Shown here: positions 36,270 to 49,548 of the stretch, piece after piece | Layout: every line of letters starts with the position of its first letter | Position numbering within the stretch: the stretch's first letter is position 1 | From: Centropus unirufus | Lineage: Eukaryota > Chordata > Aves > Cuculiformes > Centropidae | DNA length: 64,000 nt | Assembly: GCA_013397695.1 (NCBI GenBank) | Contig: VYZI01000351.1 | Span: forward strand, 499,057 to 563,056 | Direction of reading: 5' to 3' | Translations under genes and position numbers: made by a program | The notes under the pieces: generated by a model | Seen by the model: the letters and a program-made list of their open reading frames with translations, nothing else | Database searches by the model: none | Told to the model about the DNA's origin: nothing

Positions 36270-39200
36270 TTGATATGATTTAGAAGAGTTTCTCTTATCA
36301 TAACAAACAAAAGCATAGTAAAATCTCTTTTGTATCTTCACTGCACTGTTTTTTGTGGAGAATGGGGTTAAGCCTTGGGCAGCTGTCAGCTGGGAAAGTC
36401 CCTTTCAGGAAAGGTCAAGAACCGTGTTACTGTTTTAACTTGTAAACAGAGTGATGCTGTAAGCATTAGATCATGTTTGTATAGTTCTCCAAAATAATGG
36501 GAACTGGATGAACCTGATTCTATGTGGTGCTGAGATCCATTACCCAGTGGGAATTAAGGACATTGACTGCTTTGTGGCATAGGGAAGAGTAGGTTCTTAA
36601 TCCTCTGCACAAAAAATATTTTTAGTTCACAGTATTTCTGCATTCTATGTTCTCTCAATTTGTTGAAATCAAAGGGCAAAATGTTATCCCAAAGCCACAG
36701 ATTGGATTTGTTCTAGCGCCTCATTTACATAACATTTGCATGTGTAATAATCCTGCTGCATGCTGTCAAGCTTTGTCTAGAAACTGAGAAATGAGATTGT
36801 CATAGCATGGAAAATAATGTAATAATTAAAGCCTTACCGAGATCCTTCGCTTGGACTTGTATTTCAAGCAGCCTAAATTTAAATATTTTTGCATAAATCT
36901 TTTCTGGTAGAGGCAGCTTAGTGAGCTGGGAAATCGGGATTGTGGTGGCTCAGGAATGATTGAGTCTGCGTGGGTCTCACTTTGGTTTACTGCACTTCCA
37001 GAGCTTTTTTGTGGGGTAATGAGTTACATGCAAAGACATGGGAACAATGTTGAGGTTCCAGAGCTACAAAAGTAGCAGTGGTTCCTGGAGAAACCCCGTC
37101 TGCCTGAGCCTCTGTCAGTGCCGTGAGGGCAGGGGCGATGCCCACCTGCTCCACTGCTCTGTGCTGCAGCAGGTGCCTCTGGAGTTGGGTCTGGGGAAGG
37201 TTACCCGGGGGCTGATGTTTGCTTTCAGAAAGAGAAGAGGATTTCTGAACGATACCCTCCTATCTTCCCTGCTGGCAGGAAAATGTGTGGGAATCAACAG
37301 TAAAGGCAAGTGTTACCCTGAAGTCTTAGTAGAAAATGCTTCGGGCAATAACCAGGCTGCAGTTGCGAGGTCACCTTGCAGGAGGTGCAGTGTGATGGCC
37401 TGAGTAGACCTTTCCCTCAGAACAGGTGAAGAGGGCTCGATGTGTCCGTTTAATCTGCCCCCCTGCCCTTTTCACCCAGGGTCAGCTTTTATATCCTCCT
37501 GTTTGACATTGGAAACACAATTGGCATGCTGTGTCTGGAGAATAAATCCACTTGAACCAGTCTTTTCCTGAAGGTTACATGGGCGAAGTGCAGGAGGGAG
37601 GCACACGGGGTAGGTGATCAAAAAGGTAACAGTGGGATACGAGAGGAATAAAGTCAGGATTACCTCAAAGAAACAAAACTGTTACGAGTGTTAAAAAAAG
37701 TTTCCACCATTTTTCTGTTCTGATATTTTAACTGAATGAAGAGTAAAGAAAAGGTTTGTCCTCTTCTACGAGGATCGGCATTTTGTATAGATTTTCATGC
37801 TGGAATAATGAAGCCCTCTGACATTGTTAGGGTTTTATGGGAAAAAACTAAGATCAATCTTACTGAAACAGAAATTATTACCAATGTACGACCCCTTGAT
37901 GGTTGATGTTACCACTGAGTTCCTGATACGGTTTGGTGTCACCACATGCCTGAGCAAGGTGGTAGTGAGGTCAGTTTATTCACTCAGGGTTTCTGTACCC
38001 ACTCTGAATAGGTTTGGAATACTTTGTGGCAGCTCTTGGCTGACACCTTCTGGAATCGCTGAGAAGGCAGAGCATCCCGAATTAATTTAGTGTCACTTGT
38101 TCAGTGGATTGCAGTCCTTTGCCTCCATAGGCCCAAAGATTTCCAGGCTACCATTTACTTGCCTCAGGGTTACTGGAATGATAAGGAAAAGGATTTGCTG
38201 TCCTGCAGTGAGACCCCCTGTAGGGCAGCTTTCTGCTGTGCCCTCATCCTCTTTCCAGCTTATGATTGCTTTTCATGAAGATTTAAAATATCTTTGGATT
38301 TTGCTTAACAGCTGAAATGGATATTCTGTTATTGTACACATTTGTTAAAGTGACCACACATGCTTCTGGAGTGACAGTTCCCAGTCTTTTGTTTGCAGAC
38401 TCCTCAGTATTTTCTAGTGATGGCATTGACTCACTTCATGAGTATCAAAAATCCTATTGACAGTACGCTTCCTTTTCTTAGTTACTTCTAGTGACTTTTC
38501 AAGTAGTCACACTGGTCACAAACCACTCATTAATTTAAACAAGGTAGTGTATTCAACTGCACCGCCCTTCTGAGTGCCTGTAGCAGAGATGTAGATGAAT
38601 GAAGAGTTGCCCTCAATCCATAAGTTTTTTAAAGCAGTAATTTACATGCCAGAAACATTTTTCTCAAGTTCTTTTGTCATAAATACCTGGGACAACCACC
38701 TGTGAAAAGATAAAATATGGGATTTTTTATAACATTAAAACCTCATGGAAAAATTACTGTGGCTGTAAGGAATGTCTTAGATCTATAGAAGGTCATTTAG
38801 GCTTTAACCTATTTCCCCAAAGAGCAAGCAGTCTTTTAAACATCATTATAGGGTTGCTCTCCCATTTGTGGTAAACATTTTTTAAGTTGTTTCAGACTTG
38901 ATCCCAAGTGAAACATTTTGCAGCTTTGGCTGTAAAAGTCTGGTTTTATATTGAAAATATTTGTCATATAAATAGGTCAGGTTTGTCACAAGCCCTGAGG
39001 GAAATAGTAGATATTTATATGATTTTACTTCACCAGTACCTGCAACTGAGTCATGTTAAACTGGCATGAATCTTGTAGAGTAACTGGGAAAAGAGATTTT
39101 ACTCATTTGGGGAGGGTAAAGTAGGAGTTACCTCTATCCTGGCAGCAAGGCTCAAAAGAACCTGGATGGATTTGTGCATGAGGAGCGTTGCAGGACAACA

Positions 39201-40898
39201 GGAATTTATTGTCTTTCTTAAAACTGGTGCTGCAAACACCTGGAGCTACAGGTCTGGGCTTCCAGCAAATGTAAATGGGCGACGTCTGTCCTGCATGTCT
39301 GAGTGCCTAACACAGCTCCAGCCCTGTGACAGCGAACTCCCTTCTCCTCCTCTCCCAGCAGGAGCGTGCAGCCCGATGTTGATGGAGGCATCGCCTGTGA
39401 GGATAGGGTTGTGTTGTTTTCATCTTGCAACAAGATTAGATACTGGCAGATCACTGCAATGGCTTAATTGCTGAGTGAGATAGGTCAGGAGTAGGCTGAG
39501 ATTGCATCACAAGCTGAGAAATTAATCTTTAGTTGCTTAATTGCTCTGAAAGACCATGCTGTACCAGGCGCTGCTTTCCCCTGCCTGGTAACAGTAACCT
39601 TTGTGAAGCGCAAGAGTGGCCTTAGGCTCAAAGTCTTGTTTACAGGCAAAGAGGATGCACATTATATATAGGGAGAGCCAGAATTAAATATTAGGATAAA
39701 TGAAATCCTATGGGTCTAATCAATATTAGTTCAGATCTGATTGTTACAGAACAATAGAAAAATCATTATACACACACTTCTTCATTCATAACCCCTTTCC
39801 TTGGGTTATGCTCGCCCTTCCACTGCTCCTACATCTTCCCACCTTTCCTGTTGTGATGCAGGCATGTATTTCCTTACGATGTCTACATGTGTTCCATGTA
39901 GAAATTTTATTATTTATAAATATATACTATTTATATTAGATTTTTATCTGCCTAGATAAAATTATGGTTGCACCTCATAGTGATAAAAAGGGTCAAACAA
40001 ATCAGCATAGACACCTGGTCAGTTGGGGAAGTCACCCTCAGCTAAACCAAATGACACAGAGCTGTAAGGAAGTCAAGAGAAATTCTGAGAGAGCAAACCT
40101 CAGTCCTGAGGCATTGCAAACTGTGTGAAGCCTGGAGCATGTTACTGTTAATGGCAATGGGTGTTAAAGGGTTACACGGTGACTGGGGGAGCTCTGAAAC
40201 TCTCTAGGTTTTTTTGTTTTAATGTTAATTATTGGAATACTGCATGACAAAGAAACTAAAGGTTATGAAGTCTTTATGTATTTACTGTTGCTGCAATGCA
40301 TGACTGCAACTGAAAGTCCAGCCCTAGGCAATGGGTTATTCCTTGGTTTATCATAAAATTTAAAATTATCTCAGAGGGATAGAGAACTCTAGGAATCTGT
40401 TAATACAAGTACATGAGGGTTATATGTGATTGTTGTCTTTAATTTTGGAAGGTGGCAGCAATTTCTAGTTTCCTTCTTTTCTTTTTTTTTCTCTTCTAGA
40501 TTTCATTTCCCTGGAGGAGAACAGTTTGATCAGCTGAGAGTTTTAAAGATTCCTTTCAAACCTCTTTTTTGCAACTTTTCTGCTGAGCATGCTTTTAACT
40601 TGGAAGTTTTCCAGTGTAACTTTTTTTTTTCCTCTCATTTTCAACTTGCAGTACTTGTCTCTGTGTCTAATTTTGGAAAGATAATCTTTTTCAGCTAAGA
40701 ATTGTAGGTGTGATTATTCTGCACGGTTCTTTTTCCAAAGGCCCAGAGACATGCCTGAGTCAGGGAGGCTCTCCTTCCCCCCCATGCTCTGGAGTGCAGT
40801 GGCCACAGGTATCAGAAGCTTCATGCACTCAGCAGGTCTGGGCACAAAAATAAGGAAAAGTGCCCTTTGCAAAGGACATTTATACATCTGAAAATTTG

Positions 40899-41495
40899 TC
40901 ATAGAATCACCAGGTTGGAAAAGACCTTTGAGATCATTGAGTCCAACCGTACCTGTCCACCACTAAACCACATCCTTAGGTATCTCATCTCCCCATCTTT
41001 TAAACATCTCCAGGGATGGTGACTCCACCACCTCCCTGCGCAGCCTCGGCCAGGGCCTGAGGACCCTTTCTGTGAAGAATTTTTCCCAGTGTCCAATCTG
41101 ACCCTGCCCTGGAACAGCTTGAGGCCATTCCCCCTCATCCTAACCCCTGTCACTTGGGAGAAGAGACCAGCACCCACCTCTCCACCACCTCCTTTCAGGC
41201 AGCTGTCGGCAGTGAAAATATCTTCCCTCAGCCTCCTCCAGGCTAAACAACCCCAGCTCCCTCAGTTGCTCCTTGTAAGACTTGTTCTCTAGCCCCTTCA
41301 CCAGTCTTGTTGCTCTTCTCTGGACAGTCCAGGACCGCAGCATCCTCCTGAGGGGGCCAAAATCAAACCCAGGATTCGAGGTGTGGCCTCACCGGTGCTG
41401 AGTACAGGGGCAGAGTTGCCTCCCTGGACCTGCTGGCCACGCTGTTTGACACAGGCCAAGATGCCATTGATCTTCTTGACCACCTGGGCCACTAC
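40899..41495 (-). mobile_element. CR1 LINE fragment, about 600 bp
   Basis: The longest CR1 copy in the window. It begins at its 3' tail (tcatagaatcaccaggttgg) and runs in order through 'tccaaccgtacctgtccacc', 'catctccagggatggtgact', 'cttgggagaagagaccagca', 'cagcctcctccaggctaaac', 'tcttctctggacagtccagg' and the 'cctgctggccacgctg' block. It is a minus-strand, 5'-truncated copy with a fairly intact tail, so relatively young compared with the short pieces. Confidence 0.96.
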
Positions 41496-43182
41496 TTTAA
41501 GTTAGTGTCACTGAAATGATAGTTATTGATAAATATGTATATTTTAGTGTAGTTTGGAGTTTTTTGAGTCCAAACAGGTCCTTGTGACTGACAGTAAATT
41601 AAATTCATTAAGGTTCCATAATAAGCTTACTAATGTCTTCTTGAGTAAGATTTGGTCTCATTTAAGGATTAGCTCCTTATTCCGAATATTTAAGTATCCT
41701 TACCTGAGCCTTACAGGGAACAGTTACTTTGCTGGCAGGGCTGAAATGACAACGAGGCACAAGAATGCGGTGTTGTAGATTGAAATCCCTTTGCAGGCCC
41801 ATATTTCACCGGTTAGATTGTGTTGAACAGCTTTTTCTGCTGTTTTTCTACTTCGTCTTGCAGAGCACCAAGGAGACATCTTTGTGATGTAACTGATCCC
41901 ACAGCTTTCTGCTGCAGTGTCATGTATCAGGGAATATCAGTAAATGTTGTGGAATGGGAAGAGTCATTCATTGTGGTTGAGAGAGCATCAGTAGACAGAC
42001 ACCTGCTGACACAGAATTAAGAGGATTATTTTCTGACACCATGACGTGAAATGGACCAAGACAATAGAGAATAGAATGTAGGTGAACGATCTACACTGGC
42101 TGCGATAAGACTTAATAAGTGTTCCTCTTAAGTCCCTGTAACATGATACTTGCCTTTTAGGTGAAAGCATATGCTCTCTGTGGTTACCTCTTCCTCCACA
42201 AACAGCTGGGTACTTGGTTCCTCAATTACAGAGCTTCAAATGCAAACCCGTAGGCAACACTGTTAAAACTCAACCATGCTTCTTTCGCTGGTCTTCAGAG
42301 TCACACTAAAGCCAGCTATGGAGACACATAAGTGCTATAGCTGACAGCAGAGCTACTCGAGCTGTGTAATTAATATTTTTCACAGGATCGTCTTCTGGAT
42401 GAGAATGGCATCCAAGATCTTCCCCAGATCTCCCTTAGGATGGGAGTCGATTTTGATAAAATTATTTGAGCAATCAGGAAATGCACTGAAACCAACTTTA
42501 TCTGGTGATGTCACCAAGTTAGAGATAAAGCTTTGTTTGCCTGTTGTTCACTGTAACAACTCTGTATACGATAGTTGTGCTAATCTCAAGTTCCATGGCA
42601 ATTAAAAAACACTGTAAGTGTAAGTGTTTTTGCAGTGATTGGAGGACTCACTGCAATATGTGGATATGTCATTTGTGTTCATTTCAGCAAAGTTGTCCTG
42701 AGTGCTTTCTGAAGCTTCCTAGAACTGCTGTTCTGTGGTGATTTTAAGTGTTATTTAGTTGAGAATTCATGTTAAAATAATAAAACTTTGGCATTTCCCC
42801 TGCCCTTATGCCTCCATTTCCTGCTTTTCAAATGAAAAAGTGGGTGGCAGAGGAGAGGTATCAGAGGTCCCACGACATTTCTGCCAGGGCTCTCCTAGCC
42901 AGCAGGGCTTGTGGCACTGCTTTGTGTGCCATGTGCCTTGTGCAGTTTGCAGCCAGAGATCCTGAATAAAGGAGCAAATCTAATCTCTTGGTCCCACTGT
43001 GCAGGAAGGAAAGAGGTCATGCTGGGGTGTGTTCAAGTGTTACACAAAGATGGGAAGGCCATGACTTCCCTGATGAGACATGGAGAGTTGCTGTGCTCAG
43101 GCACCAAACTGGTGCTAGGCAGGAACAGAATTATGGTCCCTGGTAAAGTTTTTTCTTTTAACTTAAAGTAATTTTTGCTTCC

Positions 43183-43208
43183 TTTTTTTTTTTTTTTTTA
43201 AAAAAAAA
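43183..43208. repeat. T17-A9 homopolymer junction
   Basis: Seventeen Ts (43183-43199) run straight into nine As (43200-43208), forming a perfect T/A inverted junction. It is a simple sequence prone to length errors in sequencing and to slippage. Confidence 0.9.
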
Positions 43209-43489
43209 GTGTGTATCTAAGCAGGGCTATGCACATGCCCCACTTTCTGCCAGCTTTGAATGTGTGCAGGACAGATGAGTCTTACCCAAAGTAAGACAGC
43301 CTAAAATAAAGCAGCCGAGGAAGCCTGAATGAGTGGGTTTTGGTGCTCTGAGTCGTGCTCATGGCAGCAGCAGCCCCTGCCGGCCCCAAAAGAAAAAACG
43401 CTGGGGTCAGGGAGGCAGATTTCTGTTTTTCTCTCAATCATTGACTTGACTTTATCCATAAAGTCGGTTATTTCTGCGTGGCAGTTTGG

Positions 43490-43780
43490 GGTGCTCCTAG
43501 GTGAGGATGACCCCGTGGACATGTGGGGGTGTTCGGTGACCCTGGTCCGTGCCAGGCGTTGATGGGAAGAGCCACAGGGGTTGGCTTGGTGGAGAGGCAG
43601 GTCCGGCGGTTCCTGGCAGTGCCCGGTGCCTGGCACCTCCCCACCCGAGCCCAGAGCCGTTCGGCAGGTGCCGCTGGTTCCCGTGCGGAGCGTTTACACG
43701 GCAGCAGCGCTGGAGTCAACAGAGGGAGCTGTGGCTTCTCTGGAGACGGGCACAGCCCGCGTGCTCCGCCCTGGAAGTGG
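43490..43780. other. Intronic CpG-enriched cluster
   Basis: A roughly 300-base GC-rich patch with repeated CpGs (for example near 43,530-43,560, 43,605-43,625 and 43,650-43,700) stands out from the AT-rich intron. It is weaker than the two promoter islands and has no exon that I can support. An intronic enhancer or minor promoter is possible. Confidence 0.35.
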
Positions 43781-44220
43781 TGTGGTTGGGGCTACTCAAT
43801 CCTCCAGATAGCGGGTTTCGTCGTGTGGTGGCTGGGAGAATGATCTTAACACAACAACGACATCAAATGTTTTCTGGGAAATACAAGTGGCTGGGAACGT
43901 CGTTTAATTTAAATAACCCAGGAGAAAAATATTTAAGCACCTTTCTTGAATCTAATTTTGTTTTCCTAAAGCAGCTCATACCCTGCCCGTATGCAGAGAA
44001 CTGCAGGCTGATAGTAACAAATTTAGAATGTATAGGTTTCTTTAAAAATACTTCTATGAAATACACATCAAATAAACTGAAATAGCTGATGCTGAGAATG
44101 TGTATACTTGTATATGTGACACTTCTATCTTCCAAGTTTCTGCAGTGAGATTTCTCTAATTTTGATTATTTCATCAGGTCCTTCTGTGAAAGGTCATTAC
44201 CTATTCATTTAAATTTGAAT

Positions 44221-44236
44221 TTTATATATATATATG
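44221..44236. repeat. (TA)n microsatellite
   Basis: Short alternating TA run between two T-rich tracts in intronic DNA. Confidence 0.85.
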
Positions 44237-47200
44237 TTTTTTTTCTGCTAACCTTATATAATGCTAAAAAAAGTTAAAAGAACCCTGCTGAACACTGAAT
44301 TTGATGTGTGAATAAAAAGCTGTATAAGATCTTAATGAGAGAGCGATTAAAACAATTCTATTCTTACAGAGTATTTTTAAAAAGAAAAGTGGTTACAAGA
44401 TATTTAGTACAAAAAACCTAATTTGAATTGTTCTATGTTCACGTGGAAGGCTGTCAGCACAGGCACTGCTTCATTGGGTCAAGTCCATTTTTTAATTTGA
44501 AAATATAATTCAGTTGCCTTTAACTAAAATCTGAATTTTCTCCATCCTGAATGTGGCAGCAAAGCAGTGTTTCTCATCTGGAGAACAGGCTTAGGGTTTG
44601 GAACTGTGTAGAAATAAGAATTTTATATTGATAGCTGCTGTTTTCATGGAAAGCATCAATGTACTTCCAACACTGCTCAGTTACTTTTTTGGATCTATCT
44701 CCAAGATCCTAGTAACGTCCCCTCTGAAATGATTGAGATGTTATAAACAGGTTGTACAGTTGGACTCGATCTCAGAAGTCTTTAGTCTTTGTTTAACTGA
44801 TAGAAATTGTGACCTAAGGCTTTTTAAGAAGAAAATCTGGCAATGCACACAGCGACAGAGGTGCTGAAAGTGTTGGGCGTTGTGTTGCCCTTGGGAAGAG
44901 CCTGTGTATGGCACAACTCTGCCCTGTGTGAGGCGGATCTGCAGAGAGCCTTGGCAGAGCCCTCCAAAGGTATCCAAAGGTGCCGACTCCACATACTGAA
45001 GCAGCATTTGATCGCTGTAATGTCTTTTCTCAATCCAACTGAAATCTTTCTGGGTTTATAATATCTAAAAATCTCAAATCACTAAATGGTTGTTGAATAA
45101 GGTTGTCTTGACAGCTACTTGTAACTAAATGCAAGTCACGTGTTTTCTGCAGACAGTGAGTAGTGTTCGTGCTGCTGACCCAGCCAAGGTTGTTTTCTAA
45201 TGTTCTCCTTACCCGAGTTCCTCTTAGCGGTGTTTCCATCACAAGAGGAACAAACTGGGCCTTTGGCCTAACTGTGTGCAGGTGCTGCTCCTCCGAGTAG
45301 TAGAGCAGAGGGATTTCACTGCAGAGGTGGCTGCGCTTTACAGTGTGTGGATCAATGCACATGAAGGCAGCATGAGTGAAGCACTGGCTGGCAGCAGTGT
45401 CTCCTGCAATCCCATTGTCTGTGGAACGTGCCATCCGTTTGGTTACAGCTGTACAGTGGGGTAATTCCGAACCAGGAGCACAGAGTGGAGCCTCCCATCA
45501 AGCTAAGGCAATGCTGCAGTCACGGCCTTTGTTTCTGTCAGGGATGATTGCACAGCACATGCTTGCTTTGGCTCTGCTTTTGGCTCTGCTTGTTGGCAAA
45601 GCTCTAATAAGGCCCTAAATTCTACGGCAAGTATTTTGGACTTGTGTAAACTAGGAGAAGAATAACCCTCTTGCACAAACCTTAATTGCATCATCTTTGC
45701 TTAATACAGAAGTGCTGCTGCTAAAAATTTACTGTTGCAGCAGTAAACTGAGCAGACAATTGTATCACTAATACATTCCTTCCTCTGGTTTATTAAAAAA
45801 ATATAATTTGATTGCTTCAGGAGGACGAGGCTTCTTGAAGTTTTGTAACCATAAAGACAATACCTTGGGTGGAAATAGGTTGAAACTATGGAAGTTTCAT
45901 GTGTGGATATTACGTTGATAAATGACACTGGAGCATCTGTAATGTGGCATAAACATAAAATATTTCCTGTTTCTTTTTCTACCCTCCCTTTCCTTTAATT
46001 TACACAACAGCTTTTGTTGTTTATAGCCACATTTTGTACAGGTTTGCACACAGAAAGCTTTCTGTTACTTTACTACTTTTACTTTTCAGTATTTGCTCAA
46101 CATTCAGCTGTAATGGATTGCCACTCTATTGCACATTTACCTATACTTAAGCATCTGTACATAATTAATTGCAGTAGTCTCTAGGAATTCTGATGCAGTT
46201 AGCTGTTTAGAATGTCTCTTCAGAGGTTTATTTTCCTGAATAGAGAGAGAAGAACTCACTAATTAGTCTGTTACACAGGAATGAATTGCTGTAGGAAGGT
46301 AATACTATCAAAAAAAGAGTTATGATGCGAGTTCGAGATAGCGAAAGGGGGATTAAGGGAAAAAGGTGCCAGTGTCTTTATATAAGAGTTGGAGCTCTTC
46401 ATTAACTATGCAGATCATAAAAATCAGTTTGGAAATGCTGAGTGCGAGGCCCCAGATACAGAGGCCAAGAAGAATGTTGCTATCATCAGCTTTGCTAATC
46501 TACCGGTCCCATCTCAGTCTGATGTGGATTACATTGCAGCCAGCTGGCTCCTTTCCCTTATCTCTATCTCCGTCTCAGACTCTGAGAGGTGCAGCCTGAT
46601 GAGGAAAAGAGATCTGGGTGTCCCTGAACAAGCTGAGGCCCTACAAGTCTGAAGGGTTAGACAGAGGAGGTTCCAGTTAGTCCTTGGCATGTCTGGCCCC
46701 AAGCCCTGAGAGTGGGAGGGTGATTACCCAGAGTGGCCCATATCTACTGTCAGGTAGCGTGGAGAGAGGGAATCTTGAATGCAGCGGATAAGGTGGCAGG
46801 ACAGACCAGCCTCCCCTGGCTGCCCTTGTTCAGCATTTTGTCCTGACATGGTTGGGCAGGGAGTTTGCCTCCGATGCTGCATTACTGACTGTCTGCACTT
46901 CCTTCACAAGCTGCCCGACTGGTCCCCGTGTTCCCGTATAGAATACAGAAATCCTAGGTGTGTCTTAGACTACACAATAGAAACCAGGAGTCGATGGAGA
47001 GAGTGCTTTGGAGAAGTTATTTTCAGTCCCAGGAGGATGTTGTCACAGGAATGCTGACGAACTTGGTGGTCTCAACAGTATTAAGTGTGTGGCAGCTTTC
47101 CAGACACAGAAACTGTTCAAGATGGTATAGATTTTTCTGCAGTGGGAATTGAATGGTGTGCATAAGGAATCTGAATATAGTCAGACTGCGGAACAAGAAG

Positions 47201-48418
47201 TACTGGCTCAGTGCAGAGAGGAGAACGATGCAGCTTCTAGTGCAGAATCCCCCTCACATCAGGTATGTGCTCCAGCAGCACGAGGGGAGGTTTCTCATCT
47301 CTCAGTCCTATTGGTTTCTTTCACTGTTGGATCTCCATGGCCATTACACAATGAGGCCTGGTAACTGGCTAATGTGCTACCTCCATATTTCCAAGAAAAG
47401 TGAATGTTTTGAAGAGGAGCCCAGGTTCTAACAAGGGAACACTTCCTCTGTATGGAACACTTTCTGCATGGTGAAACCTCCCAGTCACCACTGACACAGG
47501 GCAGAACAGTACCAAATCATGCTTTCGTGTGACAGCTAGGGTTTCAGTGCTGAAGTATACATCTATGGGTGTTACTTTGGAATGACAGTTCTAAAAGAAA
47601 CACCTCTGTTTAATCTTTTTGTAACTTTCACATCAAGTTCTATTTAGAGAATCGCACTGACCCTTCTCACAACCCTTCATGGTCCAATCACAAATGTTTC
47701 CCCTGTCTCTAGCCTCCAAGTCATTTGATGACTTAAAAAAATAAGCTAAAAACATTTTTCCTTAACAAGGCAAATATTATGGCCCAACTCAGCTTCATTT
47801 TTCTACAAGGCTGTGCAGCCATGTACGGCTGGGAAGAGTCCTCTCACAGTACACACCATGGAGGGTAATTCTGTACAGGGTCAGTGCACACCACAGTGTT
47901 CCAATGGGGTGCAGAGCCCTTGATTTGTTGTAGCTGGAGTGTGCCATGAGATCCTTTTGGCCATTGTGCCACAGCTTAATTCCCATTGAAACTAAGGACT
48001 GAGGAGAGTGCTGGTGAGTAGTGTAGTGCTGGATAATAACTCATCTGGGACATGCTCTGGCCCCAAGAGTTGGAAGCTGTTCCTGATTCCAATATTTTTT
48101 CTTGTAGACTGGAGTTGTTCAGGAAATACTTCCCTGACCAGGCAAGCCCATGTACAGAAGGCATCAATGCTAAGGCCATTTAAATTTAGTACAAAAAGGA
48201 ACCCTCCCTCTTGGATTCACATTGCAATTCTCTGTCTGTGCTTGAGTTGCACTGTAGGAATGGTACACGATGTCTAAGTTCTCAGGATGGATGCTGAAGA
48301 TGCTGACAAACATTATTCCAGTATGTGGGTCCCCTGTCACCTAATAGTGAATGAATAACTTAGCAGAAAGGAAGCAAAAGCATGTGGCCTTGGAGGTGTT
48401 TGGCTCCAACCAGATATT

Positions 48419-48735
48419 TCATAGAATCATAAGAATCACCAGGTTGGAAAAGACCTCTGAGATCATGGATTCCAACTGTACTTCATCTATCTACCTTTTA
48501 AACACCTCCGGGGATGGTGACTCAACCACCTCCCTCCACAGCCTCTGCTGGGGCCTGATGACTCTTTTAGTGAAGAATTTTTTCCTGATGTCCAGTCTGA
48601 ACCTGCCCTGGTACAGCGTGAAGCCATTCCCAATCCTCTCATCACTTGTCACTTGGGAGAAGAGACCAGCACCCACCTCTTCACAACATCCGTTCAGGCA
48701 GCTGTGGGCAGGGATGAGGTCTCCCCTCAAATTTC
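48419..48735 (-). mobile_element. CR1 LINE fragment, about 315 bp
   Basis: It starts with a duplicated tail motif (catagaatcataagaatcac) then 'caggttggaaaagacctctg', 'acacctccggggatggtgac', 'cttgggagaagagaccagca' and 'gatgaggtctcccctcaaat'. It is a minus-strand copy, 5'-truncated, with homology fading near 48,735. Confidence 0.94.
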
Positions 48736-49524
48736 CTGGCTTTAGCAGCTGTTCTGAAGCAGATGGAACCTGGTTTGCCATGTAGGGTACATCTTCAGTG
48801 TTGAGCCTGACTGTTAAGTTCAGGTCTTGCCCATTTGCCTTATCCATCAGCCCAAAAATCTACTGAGAGTTAAATGTGTGGCAGCGCTGGGGCTGTTGTG
48901 TTCTGCTTTCACTCAGATGAGCAATCTCCTGATCTTGTTGTGAGCACACAGGTCAAGGCACTTGTCTGCTGGCAGTCAGTCAACCAGGGCCTTTCTGTAG
49001 TTTTCCACTATATGCCCAGAAAACTTGCAGCATGTTCCTCTGAAAGAGCGCTCCGATGGATTTGTTCGCTGCAGTGAATGATGCTGAGAGAGGTGCCGTC
49101 AGGTTCTAGCTGTACGCAGCACGTGGCTTACCCTTCTCAGGTGTGTGTTAGCTTTTTACTTACACATGTGTTTCACGGGTACTCAGGCTCTGGTTGAACC
49201 AAGCCTGTAGCACACAGAGTCTGCAGCAGTAATTCGGTCATAAGGGTTTTTGTCAAATTTTATCTATCTTGCAGTATCAATTCCTTTTAAATTGCCTGCT
49301 GCTTTAAAGTGTCAACACATGCCCGATGTGCGGATGGCAACACAGCAAAACACTACCTGATGCATTGATTTGCCTTTTTATTTTAAAAATATCCATACAT
49401 TCATTAAAGTAACTTTCCCATAGCTGAGTGTCAAAACATATTGGTTTACATTGGTCTGCAGAATACAGATTATCAGTGTAGTCAGGACAGAGCAATCCTG
49501 CAAGTTAGCACAGCATTCACAGAG

Positions 49525-49548
49525 GGTTCTGGTGGTGGTTCTGGTGGT
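49525..49548. repeat. Perfect 12-bp tandem duplication
   Basis: ggttctggtggt occurs twice head to tail, a small intronic minisatellite-like repeat. Confidence 0.9.

Noticed and set aside
42605..42631. Hairpin with a 9-bp stem (aaaaacact / agtgttttt) and 9-base loop
   Set aside because: Too short and AT-rich to be a microRNA precursor, and not linked to any transcript feature.
43549..44085. 178-codon plus-strand open frame over the CpG cluster
   Set aside because: The first half is open because of GC bias and the second half is AT-rich and unlike protein. Three overlapping frames compete here.
46366..47431. Cluster of moderate plus-strand frames that briefly look like a retroelement or gene relic
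   Set aside because: No reverse transcriptase, gag-like or other recognisable motif, and the frames do not join through plausible splice sites.
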